Below, piece by piece: positions 1 to 11,014 of a stretch of 64,000 bases of DNA (its first letter is position 1; each line of letters opens with the position of its first letter). The stretch spans positions 1 to 64,000 of the forward strand of contig JADFUC010001045.1 in assembly GCA_019722365.1 (NCBI GenBank). Reading direction: 5' to 3'. A program made the position numbers and the translations under genes. The notes under the pieces were generated by a model. It was not told the DNA's origin. It saw only the letters and a program-made list of their open reading frames with translations, and did not search any database. Source of the DNA: Lithospermum erythrorhizon (taxonomy: Eukaryota; Streptophyta; Magnoliopsida; Boraginales; Boraginaceae).

Positions 1-2226
1 AAGATCTCAATTCCTAATACACAAAGGACGCTCCTAAGATCTTACTTCAAATTTTTTTTTGATAGAAAGGTCTTGGTTTCATGCAATAATTGTATATCAT
101 TATCGCAAGCAATATGCGTCATCAACATATAAGACCAAAGAAAATATGCTTACCCCACTAAACTTATGGTATATACAATTCACCAAAGATTCACTCAAAA
201 CCAAAAGAGATGATTACTTCATCAAACTTGGAAATACCATTGACGAGGAAGCTCGCTTGAGTCCATGATGCCTTTAGTTTGCATACCACTTTCTTTGAAT
301 CACCGATACAAAGTTTCTTCGTCATAAATTGTCTCATCAATGTTACCATTGAACGCTAGCTTTACATCCATCCGATGTAACTCATGGGTCAAAATAGCCA
401 CCAAAGCCATTATTATCCCGAAAGAGTCTTTCGACGTAAACCGGGAGAAGTCTCTTTATAATCAATGCCTTCCGCTTCACAGTAAACTTTGGTAAACAAG
501 TGCGAGTTTTTATATCTCGCTATATTACCGCGGCGAATCCTTTTTAGTTGTAAATATCCACAACCAATAGGCTCGTACCTTCGTGTAATACAACGAGATC
601 CCATACACCATTGTCTTTCATGACTTAATCTCCCTTATTCATGGCATCAATCCACTTTGAGTTAGACTTTGTGATGGCTCTCAAGTGGTGAAGTTGATCG
701 ATCATCTTCCCAGAATTCAATACCATCCTCATGTTCCTAAAGAAATATAATATAATCAATGAATCACATTCTCTCAGTGGATCTCCCACGACATTCGCTC
801 AGATACTTGAGTTTGTTCTTCTCGAATGACATGCGTAACATGTCGATCTCTGATGGAACATTTTCGATTTCGGCCTGGCTGTCGATCATTTCATGAACAA
901 TTCCAACAACTGTATCTTGATCATTGTTGTCAACAATGGATGGAAGGGGAACTAAATCCTCTTGAAAGACGAAATCCCTAATATCTCTCCCCCCAAACTC
1001 AAAGATTCAAAGAACTTGCATTTCTGCCTCAAAAATTGATCTAGTGAAGGATCATAAAATTAGACCCTTCGATCGCTCGTAGTATCCAACAAAGTAGCTA
1101 CTAACCGCTTTTTGAGTCCAGCTTTCATTTGGCTTATAAGGCCTTGTCACCGACATCCCCAAATGCGTAGTTGTCTTATACTTTGTTGCTTACCATCCAT
1201 AATTTATGGGTGGGTTTAGTAAATAGCTTTTAGTAGGAACCTCCGATGAAGATATAAGTTTCAGCTTTAAGCGCCTCCCTGTGCAAAGTAGCGTGGACTA
1301 ATCATACCCTCACCATGTCTTTAATGTTCTATTACGCCTCACTACCCCATTCAGGAGATCCCGTACGGGGCGTATCGAGGTACGATTCCACATTCCTCTA
1401 GAATTCGCAAATGGCCCCGGATCGCCGTTTCACCGATCCGTCATATCTACCATAGTATTCCTCCACCACGGTCAGATCTAACGGCCTTAATTATTTTGCT
1501 AAGTTGGTTTTCCACCTCAAATTTTGAAAGCTTGAACACATCCAAAGGATTGTAGACTTTTCATGAATGAGATAAAGATAGCCATATCGAGAAAAATCAT
1601 CTATGAACGTTATAATGTTGACCATTTTGTTGGTGTAGAAAATGGTCCACATATGTCCTATGAATAAGTTCTAAGACACCCATAGTTCGATTGGATTCAA
1701 ATCTCCTTGTGTTTGTCTGCTCTAATACATTCAAGGCTGCAACTAAAATCAAGGATCAAGAATTCTATTTGACACAAGCCTTTCAATTCTTTGTTTAGAT
1801 ATATGCCCTAAACGTTTGTGCCATAATGTAGCAGAATTCGCTTTGTACCTCTTAAACTTGTATGCAAGATTTCATTATATAATAAATACAAGGAAATATG
1901 TATTGTCATGCAGCATGTTAAATCAGCACTAATATCTCGAATTTAAAGATAGAGTAAACTAATTATTTCTAAATGAAGGCATTAATGTATTTGTCCAATA
2001 TAGAAATAGAAACCAAATTGCCTAAAAGACGGTACAAACGAAAGTATCTTTTCAAATCCAAATAAGAATCATTTTAGTAACACCTAAATGTTCCTATTGC
2101 TTCAACCTTAATCGACCACATCACCCGCTTTATCACTTGGATGTCAACACCAGTAACCCCTCATAGACACTTATACGAGTAGTAGCAACTGCATCTACCC
2201 ACCAAGTATGGTTCAGGGTACCGAAG
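1..2226 (-). pseudogene. copia pol (element A): integrase and reverse transcriptase, broken
   Basis: Minus-strand fragments in several frames. Around 1,290-1,400 there is an integrase C-terminal remnant ending NIKDMVR. At 413-604 the RT start reads RRGNIARYKNSHLFTKVYCE then GIDYKETSP, which corresponds to the usual RYKARLVAKGY...GIDYKETFSP. At about 290-380, RMDVKLAFNGNIDETIY is RT motif A. At 1-200 there are pieces of the following RT and of the segment after its YVDD box, up to a LRSVLCVLGIEI match. No frame is open for more than about 60 codons. The element continues past base 1. Confidence 0.7.
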
Positions 2227-3070
2227 CTAAATTAACCTCATAACAAATAAACCAGATGCTGCATTTTCTTTTGCACGCCAAAATGGTGATATTTGCACAC
2301 CCTTCTTTACGTGTCCAGCAGCCTTACAAAAGTAACAACTAACACTTTCAGGCTTATTGTGTTGTTGTTTCTTTTGTGCTGGAGCACTTGCAGCTTCCTT
2401 ATCAATTTTTCTTTTGTTTTGCTTGCCTTTAAATGCACTTACCAAATGAGCACTTTCAGTCTTCTCTTGCTTAAGTATTTCCTCTTCTTGCACACAATGA
2501 GATATGAGCTCGTTAAGAGACCATTTCTCCTTTTGACAGTTGTAGCTAACCTTAAACTGACTAAATTGTGCAGAGAGGATCAAAACTAAAACGCACCAAA
2601 GAAGTCATCGATTGTGCCCAACTTAAGTGCTCTTTTAGTTTCAAGCATGGTGACATCTCCAATATGTTCCCCTTATGTTCCTTTGTACCTTTATAGCCTT
2701 AGAGAAATTAAATTCAACAAAGTTGAACTTATTTCTACCTTATCAAGCTTTTAACAAAACGTTGCCCACCTTTGCTCAAGGAACTCTGCCGGCCTCACCG
2801 GCACGTAACCCCTAAATGATTTCGAATTCCACCTCTACGATCATTAGACACATACGATTAGAACTATCCCACTTCCTCAAAGTCCCCGCTTTTGATCAAC
2901 GGCACTTTCAAATTGCAAGAGAATCGTTTATCCGCCTTAAAGTTGTGCGCCGCATCCATACAACAAGACAATACTAACATTTTCTTCCAGCCTCCCAGTT
3001 GGTCCCATTTAAGAATTTGGATACTGACATCACAGATATAAATGTAAGTTGTAAGATAACGTAAATATAA
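2227..3070 (-). pseudogene. copia gag (element A), broken
   Basis: Capsid-type Gag with a C-terminal CCHC knuckle. The 118-residue open stretch at 2,227-2,583 has a copia-Gag helix region (SQFKVSYNCQKEKWSLNELI), a Lys-rich linker, and a knuckle CYFCKAAGHVKKG with the pattern C-x2-C-x4-H, where the fourth ligand Cys is lost. Upstream on the minus strand, shifted frames give pieces such as KWDQLGGWKKMLVLSC (about 3,020) and YKGTKEHKGNILEMS (about 2,680) that match the order of a copia Gag. Several stops and frameshifts separate them. Function in life: particle formation for the retroelement. Confidence 0.75.
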
Positions 3071-4020
3071 TAAGCCTTTCACATTAAATTTATATGATGA
3101 GAATATACAATCAAATTCAATAAAAGGCGAATCCTATGACAAAGATACTCTAGTACTCTATTAATTTTTAGTCTTGACGTAAAATTAAATTTGTAAGTGG
3201 TACTCTTGATGTAGTAATCAAATATTAACAATATCCTGCCAGTATTAAGTCTTTGGACCGACTTACATTCATATGGAAAAATTTATAATTGCTACATATT
3301 TATTACCGTGTGGCGCTTAAAATCCGCCAAATTAATAATCCTCATTTGGGTTGATTAGTAACGCATGGAATTCAAACACACAAACCGCCTTAATACGAGA
3401 ATTAATTCATCTACACAAAGAGGTTACTTGGCAACTTATTGTTTCAACAAATTAATTCCAATATTAATAATAATTGCCAAGAATTAAATATGATTATTAA
3501 ATCTATTTGTCTCATATTTATTTTGGCTCACATAATGTTAATTACGCAAGTAAAATAAACATGAAAAAAAAAATTCACTATAATCATAATAACATACAAT
3601 ATCAAATATATATAAATATATAAGCCAATAAAATAAATCATAATTTGTATGTAATTCAAGTAGTTTTAAACAAAACGAATAATAATAACCCATAAGTATG
3701 TATCGAACACATTATGAATAAGTTCAAGTAAAACGCATCAAATTTATGAGATTAATAGGCCACCGCGTGGAACGAATGAATCAATATCGACAACCGCTCA
3801 GACTAAACTTCCATATTGGAAATCATCATCAGATGCATTTCATCGAACACTTCAAGCGTATTATCTATTTTCCTAATAATCCTACCTTCGGCTTATTAAT
3901 ATGAGATCAGATCTATACAATTCTTAAATAATGGACCTATGACTCTGAAATTGGCGCTAAGTTTTGATATACTTCGTTCTTAGCTTAAAGAAGAACAAGT
4001 TGATCAACTAATTCAATACG

Positions 4021-4037
4021 GCGTGGCTCGATACCAA
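4021..4037 (-). other. Primer-binding site of copia element A
   Basis: The minus strand reads TTGGTATCGAGCCACGC directly after the LTR end. This is close to the plant initiator-Met tRNA complement TGGTATCAGAGCC, with one base missing. Its position fixes the LTR inner boundary and the minus orientation of the element. Confidence 0.8.
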
Positions 4038-4038
4038 T

Positions 4039-4450
4039 TGTTAAATTTAATTTATGTCCAATACTTCATACTGGGACACTGATAAAAACATAATACGAGA
4101 AGCTGCATCTTTGTTCCATCGGGATCAAGAACCGTGAGATTGATATTCCAATTCTATATGGGTTCCTCTCGTATTCTTTCAAAGAATGGATGTAAAAGTT
4201 AATGTGAAACCATATAAATCGCACTTAACCCTAGCACCTATATATAGGAAAATATGTGGTTTCTATGATTATTACCCATCATCTAATAGTCATAACCGGG
4301 TTTCTACACATATTAACCCATACTTACTCATAATACCTAATGTGCTCCCCAATAAACTTAAATATAATAAATCAATCACTTTTACGGGCTAACTCTTAAG
4401 ATACCTTATACACATACTATAATACATGTTACCACACGATTATTCTAACA
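4039..4450 (-). repeat. 5' LTR of copia element A
   Basis: On the minus strand the block begins TGTTAGAATAATCG and ends AATTTAACA, giving the TG...CA ends of an LTR. A primer-binding site follows two bases beyond its end. It contains a plausible LTR TATA motif (CCTATATATAGG on minus). The outer boundary at 4,450 is inferred from the TGTTA/TAACA termini, since the partner LTR is outside the window. Confidence 0.7.
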
Positions 4451-4466
4451 GCTAGTATAAGCTAAG

Positions 4467-4481
4467 CCAATTCTATATAAA
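4467..4481 (+). promoter_or_regulatory. CCAAT and TATA motifs of the P450 gene
   Basis: CCAAT at 4,467-4,471 is followed by CTATATAAA at 4,473-4,481, about 71-78 bp before the ATG at 4,552. This is a normal plant TATA-to-start distance. Sequence after the TATA (AATCCATGCAGTT, about 4,491) is shared with the second P450 locus at 40,145, which supports a conserved core promoter. The copia LTR ends at 4,450, so everything further upstream is retrotransposon. Confidence 0.65.
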
Positions 4482-4551
4482 TGCATATTGAATCCATGCA
4501 GTTTCATACATTTTAAACACTTCTTTGAATACTATTTGAACTACTAAAGAT

Positions 4552-6838
4552 ATGGAACTTTTCTTCAATCTCCCAGCTCTCTACCTCTTTCTATTATTCA
4601 TTGTTCTCTTTGCCAAACAATGGAAAAAATCCAGGGCATTTCCTACTCCTCCAGGTCCCTGGAGGCTCCCAATTATAGGCAGCTTGCACCACTTAACAGG
4701 CCCCCTCCCTCATCAAACAATAACAAAACTTAGCAAAAAATATGGTCCAATCATGTACTTGAGGTTAGGTGAAGTCCCTTATGTGATTATATCATCAGCT
4801 AAATTGGCCAAGGAAGTCCTGATAACTCATGATCCGGCCTTTGCTGCAAGGCCGGATCGACTAGTCATGCGGGTTATTACTTATAACTGCACGGATATCG
4901 CCTTCGGGCCATATGGCGATTACTGGAGGCAAATGCGCAAAATTTGCTCTGTGCAATTTCTCAGCACGAAGATGGCGAGATCGTTCAGCCACGTTAGGCA
5001 ATCCGAGGTAGCTAAACTCGTTGAAATTATTCGATCAGCTAATGGAGAGCCTATTAATCTGACTGAAAACATTGGCTTGTTAATAAGTTCAATAATTTTC
5101 AGAGCATCTTTTGGTAAAACATATAAAGAGCAAGCAAGGCTTTTAACTACTTTGGCTGAAGTGGTATCCATTGCAGGAGGATTCGATATAGCAGATTGTT
5201 ATCCTTCAGTAAAGCTACTACATAACATCTATGGTACAAAGACTAAAATTGACAAATTGCAGCTTGAAGTCGACTCGATTTTGGATCGAATAATTGATGA
5301 TCGTAAGAAGAGCAGAATAGCTTTGGGTGGGGCTGATAAATCTCTTGATGAAAACTTGGTAGATGTTCTTTTGAATGAGAAGGACAATAACAAAACTGTA
5401 TTCCCAATCACTAATGAAAACATCAAGGCCATCATTTATGTGAGTATTAATCATTCTACCACTAAAATTAATTCATTTATTCATCCATATAAAATATTTA
5501 AATTACTTATGTATCATTGAATCATTGCGATGTTTTCTTAGGACACATTTAGCAATCATCAATTTTCTTTGCCTATAGCAAAACAAAATTATAGTACAGA
5601 CTAACCTATCATGGGATGGGTGCACCCCAAGACACATTTTGGTCACCCAAAACATCCTTTGCATAAAAATATGCCCTTGCACCGAGATCCTGTGTCCAAA
5701 CTTTGTTATTAAGTCTAAAGCTTCGAATTCTTAAACCATATCTTGATTAATATATTGATTTTTGAAAACCCTATATAGCATTTTATGTTCCCATCCTTCA
5801 GAAGCTCAATAAAAAGGTACCCTAAAAACATATACTATGGGTTACGAAATTACTTTAATAAATCAAGAAAATAATTTAAAAACAGTTCATAATCTTTAGG
5901 GTGCAAGGTGTGTATACATGTTTATAGTAGAGATATTATTATATTTGTTGATCTTATTGTATTAAATATATTATTGTAAATTGGTATATTATGATTTGGT
6001 GTAATAATTATAGTAAGTATATTATACGTATAGGTTATATTATCTAGATCGATAAAGATTGTATAATTAATTTGTATCTTTGTAGAAATGATAGATTAAG
6101 CTATCATTATTAAATAAGCCAAATAATAACATGGAGCCACACAATAATAATCTTCTCATATTCTCCCTCTCTCCTCATATTCTATCAGTTTAGTTACTAA
6201 TAACATGAAGTTCCGTGCAGGATATGTTTGCAGCTGGAACAGACAACACATCGTCAGCAGTACAATGGGCACTATCAGAACTTATATTACACCCTGAGAT
6301 CATGAAAAAGGTGCAAACAGAGATAAGAGAATCAACAAAAGGGAAGAAAAATGTCGATGAAGCCGATATACCAAATATGAAATATCTTCGAATGGTGATT
6401 AAAGAAACCATGAGACTACACCCTCTAGTTTCATACTTAATTCCCAGGCAATGCATTGAGCAACGCCAAGTTGGCGGTTATCTGATACCACTAAATACTC
6501 GTGTTTCGATTAATTACTGGTCCATTGGAAGGGATCCTGAGTACTGGGAGGATCCATTGATTTTTAAGCCCGAAAGATTTGAAGATAATGGTATAAATTT
6601 TAATGGGGGTAATCTTCAATATGCTCCTTTTGGTGCTGGAAAAAGAAGTTGTCCTGGATTGGCTTTTGGTATGTCTAGTCTTGAGCTTACTTTAGCTCAA
6701 CTTCTTTATCAGTTCAATTGGAAGCTCCCTCAAGAAATGAAATTGGAAGATTTTGATATGACTGAAGCTTCAGCAACATTGACTCTACCAAGGAAGACTG
6801 AACTTTTCTTGGTGGCTACCCCCTATTATAATAATTGA
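4552..6838 (+). CDS. Cytochrome P450, CYP71 clan (CYP71D-like), two exons, intact
   Basis: Exon 1 is 4,552-5,439 (296 codons) and exon 2 is 6,221-6,838, giving 501 residues, the normal length for CYP71. The intron is phase 0, as is typical for A-type plant P450s, with donor TAT/gtgagt and acceptor gtgcag/GAT. Visible parts: N-terminal ER membrane anchor (about 7-21), proline hinge PPGPWRLP (33-40), helix-C WRQMRK (125-130), I-helix AGTDNT (301-306), ExxR (E358, R361), PERF (413-416) and the heme loop PFGAGKRSCPG with Cys440 as the axial ligand. The likely role is NADPH-dependent monooxygenation of a small hydrophobic metabolite at the ER. CYP71D relatives in mint-family plants often oxidise mono-, sesqui- or diterpenes, but the substrate here is unknown. 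Odd: Asn305 replaces the usual I-helix Thr. A polyadenylation-like AATAAA lies at 6,899. Confidence 0.93.
5440..6220 (+). other. Phase-0 intron of the P450 gene (781 bp)
   Basis: Starts GTGAGTATT after codon 296 and ends TTCCGTGCAG before GATATGTTTGC. It is AT-rich and I recognise no element in it. The donor site GTGAGTATTA is conserved in the second locus (41,085). That intron is also 781 bp, although the two introns look largely unalike beyond their first bases. Confidence 0.9.
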
Positions 6839-6898
6839 AGTGATCAGATTGAAGTCCAATTTCGAACCTTATTTTAATGCTTGTTTAGACAATACTAT

Positions 6899-6910
6899 AA
6901 TAAAATAAAG
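6899..6910 (+). terminator. Polyadenylation-signal-like AATAAA of the P450 gene
   Basis: AATAAAATAAAG lies about 60 bp after the TGA stop of the P450 gene, a usual position for a plant near-upstream element. This is only a motif match. Confidence 0.5.
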
Positions 6911-7224
6911 AAGTTGAGACTCTCTTTGAAGTTAAGTTTTCCATGCTTTCAAGTCGCAGAAAAATGTAACTTTGAATGAATACCGTTTTGAATACTCATA
7001 CTAGGGTTGACAAAATAAAGCAAATAGGAGCAGAGCAGAAAATAACAGAAATTTTTGGGCAGGTCGGGCAGAGGCAGATTTAGGTTCGTGAAAGAATCGG
7101 TAATTTAAGGTTCATGGCTGAACGAACCGATTTCTAAATTTTGTGTAGATTTTTTCAATTTTTTATTTGGAGCTAGCGGCGGAGCTTGTCAGCTGGCTTT
7201 TCGTCCAGATTTCCGTCAGCGCTT

Positions 7225-7372
7225 CGTAATGACTTTTTCATCGCTGACTTGAATTTATGGCAAAATTAGTCCGGCGTTAATTTTCGTTAAACTCCGTTGG
7301 CGCGTGCGTCAGCGTGACTACGTTTGAGATTAATTTAGTCATTTATATCGTAAAATGTAACGGCTCGGTAAG
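7225..7372 (+). repeat. Left arm of inner inverted repeat (MULE-like?)
   Basis: Contains ATTTATGGCAAAATTA and then a match running to ATATCGTAAAATGTA. The reverse complement of 8,212-8,350 repeats these blocks in order (ATTTATGGCAAAATTAACG ... ATATCGTAAAATGTA). Terminal inverted repeats over 100 bp long are typical of Mutator-like elements, but I could not fix a 9-bp target duplication, so the family is uncertain. Confidence 0.6.
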
Positions 7373-8211
7373 CAATATAAATGTTCTGCTTGGCGTTTAA
7401 ATTCGAGCATAGAAGATCTTATTTCGGCCAATTTGGGTTCCAAGATTGAGGATGGAAAACTGCCATTTCCTTTCTCAAATATAATAAATTTGCATGTTTT
7501 TAAATTTTAAAAATTGATATGTATATGAAATGTGATTATGGAAATCCATAAAGTACATAAATTACAAAGTGATTATGGAAAATGTTTCTTGGGATAGAGG
7601 ACTGTTGTTGTCCCAAATAAAGGGAGTTCTTTCATTTAATGCTTGGAATTTTGTTGTCTTGTGATAAGAACTCGCTTTTCAGTACATAATAATTTGCTAT
7701 TGATCTCTTCGGCTAATCTTTGCTTGACGGCCCTCTTGGTGAGTGCCTTGAAGGGACTACGGAATCAACCCAGGGAAAAAACAAGAAATGAGGTATCGAG
7801 CCGGTTGGATCTTCATTGTGTATGAATAAATTTGATTAGTAAAATCTTGATCGGTGGCGTAGTGGTGACCACGAGGTATGGGTTTGAAATTATAATTACA
7901 AGCCTATTGATGCTTGACAAAGGAATATTCACATTCAAAGTAAAATAGATTGAAATTGGCGAATTGTTGGAGGCCGTAATCAAAGCTGAATAAAATCATT
8001 TGTTATTGCAATCTTGATGGATAACGCCATTTTATTACGACGCTTGCTGCACCAAATTGGCTTTAAGTAAATTCAATTTGTAACTTGGTTATACTAGAGG
8101 CAAGAGGATCTTAAAATTTCTGGGTATAAGAAATAAATACGAACTTCCGTCTATTTGAGTGCATCTTGATTGTTCGATGAAATGCCTAAGAGAACATTCG
8201 CTATGTTGGTT

Positions 8212-8350
8212 GAGGCGCGGTATACATTTTACGATATGAAATGACTAAAATTAACCCCAAGCGTAGTCACGTGGCGGAGCGCGTGCCATGAATGTGGAGT
8301 TTAGCGGAAGAGTACTTGCCCGGGACGTTAATTTTGCCATAAATTTGAGA
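8212..8350 (-). repeat. Right arm of inner inverted repeat
   Basis: Reverse-complement partner of 7,225-7,372. It shares the TTACGATAT, GACTAAA, TAGTCACG and TTGCCATAAAT blocks with small gaps. It encloses about 840 bp of AT-rich sequence without a recognisable gene. Confidence 0.6.
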
Positions 8351-8884
8351 AGTTGGGTGATGGAAAAAGTCGTTATGAAAGTTAGATGATGGAATAGGTC
8401 GCGGATGAAAGTTGGGTGATAATACCATTTATTTAAGTAAACTTATTTATTATCCTTTTCAAGATCTTGTAGTATTTGCATATGTACGTTTTAAAAAGGA
8501 ATTTGGGATTTAAGCTTTGTTAAAATTTGGTATAATGAAATAAAATATATATAAATCTTTCTAAAACTAATACTATAGGAATACAAAGATATGTAAAAAT
8601 AGTGGTATTATGTATTGAATGTGTGGTGCATAATTAATACTTAAAAAGGAGTTCGTGAAATTACAAGGGTTAAATCTAGTTTAAGGACTTAATTTTGAGT
8701 TCAAGGCGATATCTTAAAAAAATGTCTGGCAAAATTTAGCGAGAAACCGGAGCAGACGATCTGATTGGAACGTCGGAACCCGAGCCGATTCGTTCGACCT
8801 TTGAAGAACCGATGAAATAAGTTTGATTCTAATTTTGGCCAATAGAACCGAACCGAATCGAGCAGTTGGAACCCCTACTCATAC

Positions 8885-9880
8885 AAACTTTAATTCTGCT
8901 TGAGGCTGAGAAGCTAGTACAGGATGGATCGTATATAAAAAAGAAAAATTGAGATTTTAAATGGGATAGGCCAAATAATGTAAATTTATAAAATTTTAAT
9001 GGTGTGTTACATTTTCAAAAATATTAAAATAAAATTAACATTTAAAATCGGGCTGAGACTACTTTGGCCCTCAAAGAGCTCCGCCCCATTTTACATATAT
9101 TTGAGATGTAAAATCAACTTACTAGAGTAAGTTCTTTTTTTCTCTAACAATAGAAGTTATAAATTACATACGATATCGAGGCATTGAAATTAGAATTCTA
9201 AAAGCCCAGCAAATGGGAGGCAAGTGCAAAGAAAGAAGCAAGCTTTGTATTATAACGAGAGTGCCTTTGCGTGAACCCTTTGTTTTTCGCTGGATCATTG
9301 CACCGATGTCTGTGGATCTTTGGAAAGGCTGAAGAAACTCTGAAAGTCTAAGCGTAATAGGTGCCAGGAAGTATTATGTATAATAGCGCCCGAAGTACGC
9401 TACATGAACCACCGTCTTACTTTGGATAATGCTGTAGAGAGGCCCACGTAGCGTAGGAATTCCACGAAGTGAAATGCTTGGAAAAGGCTGGCGAGAGGCA
9501 GGCGCAGAAAGTCACGTAATTGGGTCATGGCCGAGGAAGTATGTATAATAGCATGAGAAGTCTCATAGTAGGTGCAGCGAGGAAGTATGTATAATATCTT
9601 TCATCATCGAAGCCGAACACAGAAGCATACGGATAGAGGTTTCGGTCGTCTTAGTAATTTGATAGGCCGGGGTAACTTACTAGAGTAAGTTAGGTATCGC
9701 GGAACAGGAACAATTACGGCTTATTAATGATATGGTTAATTAGTTTTTATTAATCTTCATATGTTCCCAATTTTAATGTAAAAAAAAGTGATGCAACGTG
9801 CAAAAGTGGTAAAACGGGGCGTGCGTTGCGTATGGTATTTTTGTTGCTTGATTTATTTGGTATATTATAAATCTCTCGCT
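8885..9880. other. Intergenic; short repeats only
   Basis: No gene seen. An 18-bp hairpin-forming motif AACTTACTAGAGTAAGTT occurs twice, at 9,116-9,133 and 9,674-9,691. Between them GAAGTATGTATAATA occurs twice exactly (about 9,536 and 9,581) and once with an extra TA (about 9,369). At 9,816 the motif GGGGCGTGCGTTGCGT occurs, a variant of which recurs at 33,587. Confidence 0.5.
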
Positions 9881-10330
9881 TATAAAAGTGTGAGTTGTGT
9901 TTCTTCCATTTTCACACTACTAATTGATATATTACGCCTATTATAATAACCTATTGATGGAAAAACATGTTTCTAAAATTTTTTAAAAGGATTTCTATAA
10001 TAATTGATAGTAATAAGTCTAAATTTTCTTTTAAAGATATAACAGTCGAAACGTAGTTACTCTTTCTTTATAATATGTGCGAATTTTTACGGCTTTTCAT
10101 GCATTATGCGTCTTGAGTATCGTATGTTCATTGCTCAGCGTCTTGGTCTAGATTATATACGAAATAATCGGCATCGAGGCAAGCGGATAAAGTGTTTGAT
10201 ATAATCACTGCATTTGAGTTTTTTAATTTTATCACAACAATAATTAAATTTTATTTTAATCTGATGAATTAGTCTACTCGTACTAAATTTTTTGTATGAT
10301 AATTATTCAATAATAAATTGAAAAAAATTA
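9880..10330 (+). repeat. Dispersed AT-rich repeat, copy 1 (left of arm 1)
   Basis: Aligns in direct orientation with 12,998-13,400. Shared blocks in order are TATAAAAGTGTGA-TTGTGTTT, AATAAGTC-TAAATTTT, GTTTGATATAATCAC, GATTAGTCT and TTTGTATGATAATT. The two copies bracket the duplicated P450/inhibitor block. I do not recognise the family. Confidence 0.65.
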
Positions 10331-10916
10331 ATACAAAAATATTTTGTAATCTAGGAAAATATTTAAATTATAAATTATTCAAAATTCAATTATAAATTAG
10401 ACCAAAACATAATTTAATACAAAAATTTAATACAAAATTCAATTATTCAATTATAATTTAAAAGAATATTTTGGAGAAAAACATAAATTCGACCAAAAAT
10501 GAACTTAATCTAGGAGAAACTAATTTGGTTTAATCAATATTTCAATTTTATTAAATTTATATTTTTCTTCCAAAATATTATCTAAATTAGCAATTTTAAC
10601 CCAAAATTTACCTAAATTTTCTTTCATTGTTAGCATTTAATGGAATAGTTAATTTAGGAATTTATTTCGCATCTGCTTGATACACATTTACGTGGATCAT
10701 TTGCCCGTCGATATTCTTGTGAGAATCAATACGGCTGACTGATGCTGTCTGCATTTCGACAACAACCTTAGCAAATAGCCGAACAACAGATCAGACGAAT
10801 TAAACGATAATTCCCATAGCCGTTGCCCTTGTTATCATAATTAATAATTGACTTTTGTGAATTACTTGTTCACATCATGGATGGTGTCAGATACAGCTTT
10901 TCAGCACCACTAAAGC

Positions 10917-10924
10917 TATATATA
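10917..10924 (+). promoter_or_regulatory. TATA box of the protease inhibitor gene
   Basis: GCTATATATACA lies about 90 bp before the ATG at 11,015, a normal spacing. The arm-2 copy keeps the motif (TGTATATATAG near 43,855 on the other strand). Confidence 0.5.
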
Positions 10925-11014
10925 CATCTCCTCAATTAGTAATTGTGTCATAAAGAATTAAAGAAGATATATACTCCGTAATATAGTACTAATAAGATTT
11001 ATTTGACGACGAGG

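Larger units (their letters stand above)
1..4450 (-). mobile_element. Ty1/copia retrotransposon A (3' part outside window)
   Basis: Read on the minus strand from right to left, this shows a 412-bp LTR (4,039-4,450), a primer-binding site, an AT-rich leader, gag (about 3,070-2,230) and then pol (integrase, reverse transcriptase) running off the left edge. The order gag, integrase, RT is that of Ty1/copia and not Ty3/gypsy. The reading frame is broken many times, so the element is dead. The 3' LTR is not in the window, so LTR divergence and age cannot be estimated. It lies head-to-head with the P450 gene at 4,552. Confidence 0.85.
7002..8876. mobile_element. hAT-like non-autonomous transposon
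   Basis: The block is bounded by an exact 8-bp direct repeat, actcatac, at 6,994-7,001 and 8,877-8,884. This is the target duplication size of hAT elements. The ends read TAGGGTTGAC at the left and, on the other strand, AGGGGTTCCAAC at the right, similar to the CAGGGGT-type hAT termini. Both subterminal zones carry repeated GAACCGA/CGGTTC motifs, common in plant hAT elements. No transposase is visible. An inner inverted repeat (about 7,225-7,372 against 8,212-8,350) suggests a second element nested inside. Confidence 0.6.

Noticed and set aside
2293..2589. A 98-codon plus-strand frame with a hydrophobic start
   Set aside because: Antisense of the copia Gag knuckle region.
4186..4392. A 68-codon plus-strand frame just upstream of the P450
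   Set aside because: Lies wholly in the copia LTR and has no family features.
5440..5520. Extension of P450 exon 1 past codon 296 to the next stop
   Set aside because: It reads into intron sequence. The GTGAGT donor and the phase-0 match to exon 2 give the normal CYP71 protein.
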